Assembly: GCF_004379255.2 (NCBI RefSeq)
Contig: NC_056049.1
Location: 19,638,063 to 19,702,062 of the forward strand
DNA from: Salvia splendens
Taxonomy: Eukaryota > Streptophyta > Magnoliopsida > Lamiales > Lamiaceae
DNA length: 64,000 nt
Direction: 5' to 3'
Shown: positions 57,186-64,000 of the stretch, one piece after another
Layout: each line of letters begins with the position of its first letter
Numbering within the stretch: position 1 is the first letter of the stretch
Translations under genes and position numbers: made by a program
Notes under the pieces: generated by a model
Databases searched by the model: none
What the model saw: only the letters and a program-made list of their open reading frames with translations
Told to the model about the DNA's origin: nothing

Positions 57186-57784
57186 ACTTTTGTTAACAAT
57201 ACCAAAAAAACAAATACGATTGAGCAGTGAACCTACATAATTACTATAGTATGCGTGACTTTTGTTAACAAAACCAGAAATCACATACGATTGACTAATC
57301 CAGCAAATCTGCAATCTGCGAAGAAGTAGCAGTACACAGTGTTGGAAAGAAACAATATGTACCTTCTTCTATCGTTCAATTAATAACAATCACCAATGAG
57401 GCACACCCAGAAATCGGCGACGAACGGTTGCAATAGACTGCACAACTACTGTTGCAATATATAAACGAACGGTTTTCTTCAATAACCAAAACCGACAACG
57501 AACTTCAGCCTTAATGATATTTGTGGAGTGCAGACGCATAAATTTTTGGAAGATACCACAGAATGAACGTGATCTCAATAGAGAATAACCATGATTTTGG
57601 CAGAGAAAATCATGGGATTTTCCATAACAACCACCAATGCATGTACCTAAAATAGCCTTCTAGCTTTTTTAAATGATTTAATTTAACATTAGTTGGCATT
57701 ATTTGGGACCGTTAGATCTTCAGAATGAATCACCGAGATTGAAAAGAATAATAGAACAAAATATGGAAAAAGGAAATGAATACA

Positions 57785-58124
57785 TTTATATATTAATCTA
57801 TATATTAATATGCATGTATGCTTGCGGTGGATTTGTGAGAAAACTGATTAGTTTATAGGTGAACTAATTCACAATATCCAAGCGACACATATGTTGGTGG
57901 GAGTCGGTTAATGTCTATGCTAAAGCCATGCAGAAAGTTCAACTGTATGGTGGTTATTTATGGAAGAATCGACGCATCAGTTGCGGTTAGTGCATGGCAT
58001 TATACATATGAAGAGACACCACCTTTCATGGAGAGACATGCATTGCCTATATATATGTGTGCTCACATCACCGATAAAGATACACATACAATAACTATAT
58101 AGACAGAAAGATAGACACATATAT
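57785..58124. other. Spacer, no gene seen
   Basis: AT-rich. The ORF 57911-58102 has no recognisable domain. Confidence 0.4.
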
Positions 58125-58661
58125 TGTGGAAAAAAATATGTGAGAAATTAGAGGGTCCCAAAACCTTTCCTTTTCTTAAGTCTTTTGCCTTTTCAACTTA
58201 AGATAACCTCCAAGTGGTTTATGAGGATCCTTAATGCCAAGACTTTTGAAGTGGTCTCTCCTATCCTATAAATAGATGGGTTTGAGAGATGAGAAGGACA
58301 CACCAACGACAAATATTCTCTCTACTCTCTCTAGTCTCTACATTCTAGTGTGCATCTTAGGAGCATTGCATTGCTCGGTTCTCGCCTCCAATTCAAGTTC
58401 GCTAGTGCCTACGAGTTTGAGGTGCTTCAACTCGGTAGGAGGAAAGTCGTTTCATCTTTGGAAACATTACGCCAATCCGTGAGCACTAGCCGGGGCGTAT
58501 TTCGTCTTGCGGAGAGAGGGATACCTCGACTCGACTTGAAGAAGACCATAGTTTGCATCTTGTTCTTTTATTGTATTTACTTTGTTTTATTTACCTTCTA
58601 GTTTGTTGTTCTTTTGTGACAGCAAAAGTTTGCCCGTGTAAAGGCTGCATTATTTCCAACA
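58125..58661 (+). mobile_element. Solo LTR (537 bp) with TATAT target duplication
   Basis: It starts tgtggaaaaaaatatg and ends gcattatttccaaca, a TG...CA element flanked by tatat on both sides (58120-58124 and 58662-58666). Inside, ctataaatagatggg (58264-58278) looks like the TATA box, with the pyrimidine-rich ctctctactctctctagtct as the transcript start region. No internal retroelement genes adjoin it. Confidence 0.85.
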
Positions 58662-59748
58662 TATATTTGTATATATACTTTCGGTTCTTGTATATATGTA
58701 AATAAAATGGTTGATTCTTTATCCATCAAAAGAATCATTTAAATGTTGAGGTCAAAGAGAAGATAACATCAATTGTGGAGGATCCAATTAACGAGAGGAC
58801 AAACATCAAATGATGGATTCAACCTCTACATCAAATGAAGAAAGCATGGATGGAGGTTGGTGATTTTATCCCTACTTATACTATAAATGTTGTGGTTGAA
58901 TTAATTCAAATCTAGAGTTAGATTTCATTATATAAATAATTAAAGTTGAGATATGGCTTACATGAGCTGCCCGACTGTGAGGGAACTGAAGAAATTCGAG
59001 CACGAGCATCCCCACCACCAATCCGTCGAGGAAGCTATACACTTTTTCAGATTTTTGACAGCTGCAATTGGAGAGTGTGTACAAAAATTCCCCTTATGCA
59101 TTTGAGGGCATTTTTGTCTGAAAAAGTGTTAGGCATGTATAAATGGTTTACGAGCAAAATGTACAGTATAGGAACCGCAAAAGTATATTTTAAGGTATAA
59201 AAACCTCAAATGTGTATTGGAGATAGTATATCACCTAAAAATGTAATTCAATTTATTTAATATTGAATAAAAAATGGCTTAGAGCTTTACCTGCCAAACA
59301 ATGAATTGCATCCTGTCATAATTTCAACATATATAAGTGTTTTAAATTTGAGCATAGTTCCAGAGAAATATAAAACAAAATACAAAAAATATGTTAGGGA
59401 TGTATTGGAAGAAGAATATAATTTTAAATAGTAATTATATTTACCTAAAACATATACCCATTTTTCTGAAATTCTCTTATGAAACATTTGTTTTCTGGCA
59501 TTAGATGTTATGCAGTGTTGTTTTGTGAGTTAATAAAGAGAAAATAAAGTAAGAGAAATGAAAAAAGTAGAAATTATATTGTTTTCATTTTAGAAAATGT
59601 TTCATTTTTATGGAATAACTCAAAGGGAAAATGTTTCATTTTTAATGATATGAAGGGGAGTTATTACACAATTTGACATTATATTTCGTTCAAAACTCCT
59701 CAAAAGGTTAAGTGGGACCTACTACTACTCCATTTACTCAGTCAATAG
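58662..59748. other. AT-rich spacer with one short coding-like ORF
   Basis: Apart from the ORF at 58953-59108, nothing gene-like is seen. The pieces at 59560-59650 (catttttatggaa, atgtttcatttttaatg) are MITE-like fragments. Confidence 0.4.
58953..59108 (+). CDS. Possible small or fragmentary protein (about 50 aa), unrecognised
   Basis: ATG at 58953 opens MAYMSCPTVRELKKFEHEHP, then HHQSVEEAIHFFRFLTAAIG and ECVQK before a TGA near 59106. The amphipathic pattern, balanced composition and lower AT than its surroundings look coding-like. It could be an exon of a larger gene or a captured fragment. No family was recognised, and confidence that it is expressed is low. Confidence 0.25.
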
Positions 59749-60012
59749 TACTCTCTTCGTCTCATTTAAGATGACGCGTTTTCCTTTTTAGTTTATCCAA
59801 AATAAGATGACACATTTCATTTTTTAGAAAGTTTCTCTCTCCAATTAATACATCGATCTCACTCTTATTAAAATATTCATCTTTCTTTCTCTCTTTATTT
59901 TAATACTTACACTTACCTTTTTCCTCTCTCCAATTAAACACATTAACCAATAACTCCTAAAGTCTTGTGCCAGCTAAGAAATGTGTCATTTTTGCCGGGA
60001 CGGAGGGAGTAT
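59749..60012. mobile_element. Stowaway-like MITE
   Basis: Left end tactctcttcgtctcattta, right end gccgggacggagggagta. Mirrored inner words (aagatgacacattt / aaatgtgtcattttt). Confidence 0.8.
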
Positions 60013-60019
60013 TATTTAA

Positions 60020-60429
60020 TACTCTTTCTATCCCTGAAAATTTGTCACTTATTTCCATTTTTGTATGTCCCTACAAAATTTTTCACCTTCCACTTTTACC
60101 ATTTTTGGTAGTGGACCCACATCCACTAACTCATTTTCACTCACATTTTATTATAAAACTGATATATAAAAATAGGACTCATACGTCTTTTCAACCTACT
60201 TTCTATTACTCCCTCCATGTTAATTGAGTCATTTTTCTATTTTGGAAAGTTCCAAAATAATTAAGTCATTTCTATTTTTGTCAAAAAGTAACTCTCTCTC
60301 GTAGTTTATTCTCTTTTCGCTTCTATGTGCCGAAAAGAAACGCCTCTATTAACAATGAAGGGATGGAGTACATTTCTTAAAACGTGTGCCGGGTTAAATG
60401 ATGACAAATTATTAAGGACGGATGGAGTA
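60020..60429. mobile_element. Stowaway-like MITE with a nested copy
   Basis: Outer ends tactctttctatccctgaaa and taaggacggatggagta; inner mirrored words aaatttgtcactta / atgacaaatta. A second element at 60207-60370 (tactccctccatgttaattg ... atgaagggatggagta) sits in its inner region. Confidence 0.8.
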
Positions 60430-60733
60430 ATTGATTTAAATAGTTTCTAAAACCCTAAACCCAAATGATGAAGTGTATTGTACAAAATTGGGAAATAGAA
60501 ACACGATGTTGATGGGATTGTTGGAGTATATTTTGTAAAGTTGGGATTTGGTTATTCAGGCTCAATTTACCATTTTTCTCTCAATCCATTTCCCCCCTTT
60601 CCAAACTGCACAAGTCTTACCTCTATCGGTATCGTGTGTTTAAATTCCCTTGTTGAAATTTTCTCGACAACCATTCAAACCATATCTTTTGATACTTTTG
60701 CTTTCTTTTAGTTGCAGAGCTGCTGTGTCATTA

Positions 60734-60905
60734 ATGGCTGGAAATGGAAATGGACGAGCAACCGGAATCGATTGGGGACGCCATATTCGTGTGTGGCAGC
60801 GTGGCAGCACGACCGCATTGAGATTATTCCAAAAGATCAAGGACAAAAGACCAAGCTATAAGAGAGAGCGGAGAAAGAAAAAATGGTCCGAATCTGAATA
60901 TTAAT
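60734..60905 (+). pseudogene. HSP70 5' fragment, frameshifted
   Basis: ATG at 60734 starts [20 protein letters not shown], a corrupted form of the cytosolic Hsc70 N-terminus, where the ATP-binding phosphate-1 motif [14 protein letters not shown] is expected. The frame then shifts; in another frame [12 protein letters not shown] is legible before similarity ends near 60840. The GIDLGTT motif is destroyed, so it is a pseudogene. Confidence 0.75.
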
Positions 60906-62089
60906 CATCCCTTCAAGATCAATGTCAAATGCTTCTAAAAGACCATCATTGCATTCATCTCCGAAAGAGCTTGGCGTGGATACCTCGCACGCCTCAATCG
61001 GAGTCCAGTAGAAGAAAATACAGCTGATTTACAAAACTGTGCATTGCAGTGAAAAACGCGTGGGCCGGCGAAATTTGCCCGACCGGGCAATTTGGGGCAT
61101 ATCGCGATACAGAAAAAATGCCCGATCGGGAGATTTCTGAGCAAAAAAAGCCCTATCGGGCAAATGTTGTTGGGCCTGTTTTCGAGCCCTAACTATTTAA
61201 ATAGCTAGGGCACGACTTCCAAAGCATCTTTTGGCATTTGGAGACATTTTTAGAGAGAGAAAGAGGCTTGGAGTCCATTTTTGGGAGGAAGAACAAGATC
61301 AAGCCTTATCCACCTAATAGCAAGTCCCATATGATAGCATTTACTTGTTCTCTTGTATTGTTGCCCATTATGAGTGACTAGATTTTAGGGATTACTTTTA
61401 GTTTGTTAGGGGAGCTTGTAAATATGAATCCATGACTATGTTTTGATATATTTCCATATTTTGATTCTTATCTATGTCTTTATTTCAATCCATGTTGGGG
61501 TTTTCTAGGAAACTTAATTCGGGAATGGCTTAACTTCAATGTCTCTTTAACTTATAGTTGGGAGCTAACATAGATAAGGAACCCTAGACTAAAATTGATC
61601 AGGAGATAGTCCGGGGTAGATCTTGTGTTTTGAACCTTCCTAAATGCCAATCCCGAGCTTACTATGCGACTGTAGGAGTGAGATGTTGGTGAGTAGAGCC
61701 TAGGAGACGGTATCGGCTTATCCTAGGTGTAAAATTCTACGATCAGTGATCAGTTGCTTGAGAGTGTAAAATCAACACGATCCCGATAAATAATGAAAAG
61801 TAATTAGACTTTAGGATTCATGTGAACAAGTGACCCGAAACAAGCTAGAAGTAGTCTTCCATCTTTATCGTGATTCTCTTGCATTTTTCCTTCTCGTTAC
61901 GTCCTTCACTCGCCTCTTGATCAAAAACCCAAAATTAAAAATATTTTACTGCTTTTTAATTAGGTTTACTACTTTTAGCAAGTAATCTCCTCCCTGTGGG
62001 TTCGACACCTTTTATACTGCATTGCACGTCTGTATCCTCGTAGAAGTAGTAATTTTAGGGAATTATTACTTGTTTTGTACACTTAAATT
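60906..62089. mobile_element. LTR-retrotransposon-like sequence including dispersed repeat copy 2
   Basis: 61420-62089 matches 56521-57185. The preceding part (60940-61420) has gcccgatcgggagattt and gagggcttggagtcc-type text, with ctatttaaatagctaggg (61190-61207) as a TATA-like palindrome. It separates two HSP70 pieces (60734-60840 and 62095-62220), which suggests that it inserted into an HSP70 copy. Exact ends were not determined. Confidence 0.5.
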
Positions 62090-62094
62090 GCACC

Positions 62095-62222
62095 CTCGAA
62101 ATCACAACAGAAATCGCACCACGTTGTCATATGTAGCTTTCACCGCCGCTGCTAGGAATCAAGTGACTAATAATCCCTTAAACACTGTATTCGGTAAATT
62201 TAAGGATGAGTTAGCAAGATAA
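62095..62222 (+). pseudogene. HSP70 fragment (second piece)
   Basis: The frame reads NRTTLSYVAFTAAARNQVTN and NPLNTVF, corresponding to the Hsc70 stretch that normally follows the N-terminal ATP motif (G.RTTPSYVAFT ... KNQV..NP.NTVFDAKR). The segment between (TERLIGDAA-like) is shortened. It stops at TAA 62220-62222. Confidence 0.7.
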
Positions 62223-62539
62223 CGCATCACAATAAGATAATATAATGAAACTACGGTGTCATGGCTGATGTCAATATAAAATAGTAATTTTCTACTCACA
62301 GCCCATACATAGTCCAATAAATCCTAGTTGATTGTTTCCAAAATCTGTCTATGCCATAGTTAATTAATAAATCCTACAAAGACTATGACAAAGACTCATT
62401 TCAATATGCATTATATAGCTGGCCTCCCTCTAGAGCTTATCGATCACTATGTTTATACATAGTTTATACTTTCGTGAATTTCTGAGTTTCCTGTTCAAAT
62501 TTTCACGGTTGCAAAGAGCATCTAAACTCGTTTGCATCA

Positions 62540-62746
62540 ATGGCCGGAAAGGGAGAAGAGCAAGCGATCGGGATCGATTTGGGCACCACATATTCGTGCG
62601 TGGCAGCATGGCAGCACAATGAGCGTCTCATTGGAGAAGCTGCCAAGAATCAAGTCGCCAGTGCTCCAAATAATACCGTTTATTACGATGTCCTTTATCA
62701 ATCGTCCCCCAAAAATAGAAACTTTTTAATAAGGAACAAGTTTTAA
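62540..62746 (+). pseudogene. HSP70 5' fragment with internal deletion
   Basis: It starts [20 protein letters not shown] with an intact phosphate-1 motif, then jumps from AWQHN directly to [20 protein letters not shown], losing about 30 codons of the normal Hsc70 sequence. The tail (from about 62690) runs into a MITE-like inverted repeat (cccccaaaaatagaaac ... gtttttatttttaggg, to about 62905). A heat-shock-type leader is not obvious. Confidence 0.75.
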
Positions 62747-62914
62747 TGCAAAATTGGTATAATACGAGAGATATGAAGAAAAGTATGTTAGGGAAAAATG
62801 GATCCCCCTCATTAGAGAAATAATTTTCGTAAACTAGAACGTTTCTATTTTTAGGGGATGAATTAAAAAGAAAGAGTTTTTATTTTTAGGGTCTGATGGA
62901 GTATTATATTACTC

Positions 62915-63305
62915 TGTTAGGGACCTAAATCCCTAACGATCCGATAAAACGGACAATAACGAGATAAAGATAATCCATAAAGATCTGGGCGGCTGTGCGC
63001 GGGTTCCAACCCGTCGGGCAACGGCTACAGATCAGATATACGTTCCGGCTGTGCGCGGAGACCTTCCGTCGGGCAGCAGGTAGCGTAGGGAATTACAGAT
63101 TCAAAGCATAACTCGAGGCATTTGGCCAAAATAATATATTCATTGATTCATTATTGGATGATTAAATATGATAACAAGCTCTCCTATTTATAATAGTAGA
63201 ATACTACCCTAACTTATTGAATAAGAAAACTAAGATATGGAAAAGATTTGGTGAAATAAAAGATAACTAAATAATTGTGATTTCCTAAGATATGGGATCG
63301 TATCA
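62915..63305 (-). mobile_element. LTR of an LTR retrotransposon on the minus strand
   Basis: On the minus strand it starts TGATACGATCCCATATCTTA and ends GATTTAGGTCCCTAACA. TATAAATAGGAG (63179-63190) is the likely TATA box. Immediately inside, at 63306-63317, a purine-rich tract (minus strand ccgtgggggagt) fits the polypurine tract that precedes a 3' LTR. The retroelement therefore extends to the right, beyond the window. Confidence 0.85.
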
Positions 63306-64000
63306 ACTCCCCCACGGTTGAAATCTGCCTTGTCCTCAAGGTGGAAACTACGAAGCAACGACGATAGTCGTAAGCAAAAGCTTTGGTGAGACGTCTCCTC
63401 CTGGATCAAACACATACCGAATAGTTGAATGTATCCCTCGATCACTTCCATAAAAAATCAACCAAGGAGACCTAAAGTGGCCGCCAAGATTCCGTGCCAA
63501 AATGAAAAACCTGTTCACACCTCCAACAATGCTCAAACATGGCGTGTCATTGCGCGGAGGGATCAACCTTGCATCGGTGTCGAGCGATGTTGATCGATGA
63601 TTCATACTTGGAACATCACCGACATTCAAATTCACATAGATACAAGCAAGTGCATGCGAACCGGAGTGAGCATCCCCTGTCTTACCCAATTCTTCTGCTT
63701 TTAATTTAAGCTCATCCTCAAACAACCTTCGCTTCATTTCCATTTCCTCTTGACTGTCCTGTTTTTTCATATCAAATCCAGCCTCGATGTCATCAACAAG
63801 GCTCTGATTCTCCATGCTCTCTCCCTTGTTCGGCTTCTCACTCAACACACTTAAATCTTTTTCTTTCGGCTCTAAACTAGATCGAAGGGCTTCGGCTTTA
63901 TTTTCTTTCTCCAGCCAAGTCGCTACATCACTTTTCATCTCCAATTCCTTATGTGTTGGAACACTTATATCATCAATCTTCTCATCATATGCCCGGACGA
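63306..64000 (-). mobile_element. Internal region of the same LTR retrotransposon (partial)
   Basis: A minus-strand frame from the window edge (63944 Met onward, likely open further right) reads an acidic, Lys/Glu-rich segment (KSDVATWLEKENKAEALRSS, EEMEMKRRLFEDELKLKAEE), then a C-terminal part ending GGDVSPKLLLTTIVVAS with a stop at 63348-63350. A short out-of-frame piece FHLEDKADFNRGGV leads into the polypurine tract, a pattern I associate with Ty3-type elements, but no RT, integrase or protease motif lies in the window. The superfamily is unresolved. Confidence 0.6.

Larger units (their letters stand above)
51089..57784. mobile_element. Large composite element (TGCATTAT family) with Ulp1-like and FAR1-like coding remnants
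   Basis: Left end tcccttagattcaatattct follows (TA)n at 51072-51088; right end ...ggaaatgaatacat precedes ttatatattaa at 57785. Both sides share cgttagatct near the end, in the same orientation, as in the small copy at 50754. Inside are an AT-hook exon, long TGCATTAT-rich spacers, an Ulp1-protease-like frame split by a solo LTR, a FAR1-related C-terminus on the other strand and a tandem duplication. Borders and unity of the element are inference. Confidence 0.5.

Noticed and set aside
44074..57800. Helitron origin for the TA-flanked elements
   Set aside because: One group has clear inverted ends, and I see no TC start, CTRR end with hairpin, or Rep/helicase coding region. It remains a lesser alternative for the TGCATTAT group, whose two ends are not inverted repeats.
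1..64000. CRISPR arrays, bacterial operons, rRNA or functional tRNA genes
   Set aside because: None seen. The repeats present are plant minisatellites and transposon ends; the only tRNA-like sequences are SINE heads.

Overview
The window is nuclear DNA of a flowering plant, most likely a eudicot. It has AT-rich intergenic DNA, GT-AG introns of 70 bp to over 1 kb, plant-only families (EIN3, WRINKLED1-type AP2, REM-type B3, ZIFL transporters, PPR, FAR1-related) and many plant transposons. The style suggests an asterid such as a Lamiales species, but that is an impression and cannot be proven from this window alone.

Left half (1-38.3 kb) is the gene-bearing part. In order it holds: the 5' seven coding exons of an exportin-7 homologue (minus, runs off the left edge); an F-box pseudogene (plus); a ZIFL-type MFS transporter that lacks the usual N-terminus (minus); a two-B3-domain REM-like gene (minus); a complete intronless-CDS EIN3/EIL1 ethylene transcription factor (plus); a complete seven-exon WRINKLED1-like AP2 factor with a 9-nt micro-exon (minus, convergent with EIN3); and a complete seven-exon gene for a 527-aa plant protein of unknown function (minus, 38.3-32.6 kb). 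Between and inside these genes are insertions with readable ends: two hAT-type non-autonomous elements with exact 8-bp target duplications, several Stowaway-like and one Tourist-like MITE, a decayed hAT transposase, three copies of the PIF/Harbinger Myb-like ORF1, and a small MULE in an intron that carries a PPR gene fragment.

Right half (38.3-64 kb) is almost wholly transposon-derived. A PIF/Harbinger element with an uninterrupted 428-codon transposase (41.2-43.2 kb) sits inside a Stowaway-like MITE. From 44 to 57.8 kb there is a run of TIR-type elements whose ends lie directly on (TA)n tracts. One (44.65-46.77 kb) carries fragments of three unrelated host genes (nodulin-related, D-type cyclin, a tail-anchored coiled-coil protein). 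Others carry decayed FAR1-related/MULE transposase pieces and an AT-hook plus Ulp1-protease-like reading frame split by a solo LTR. These elements are filled with short reiterated motifs: TTCACT/AGTGAA in one group, TGCATTAT in the other. The far right has a second solo LTR with a 5-bp target duplication, more nested Stowaway-like elements, three broken HSP70 fragments, a 0.67-kb dispersed repeat, and one LTR plus adjoining internal region of an LTR retrotransposon on the minus strand.

There is no operon logic here. The host genes look independent: ethylene signalling (EIN3), seed-oil/wax type transcription control (WRI1-like), nuclear export (exportin-7) and vacuolar/plasma-membrane transport (ZIFL). 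The strongest candidates for something undescribed are the gene-capturing, TA-tract-associated elements at 44-58 kb and their reiterated motifs.
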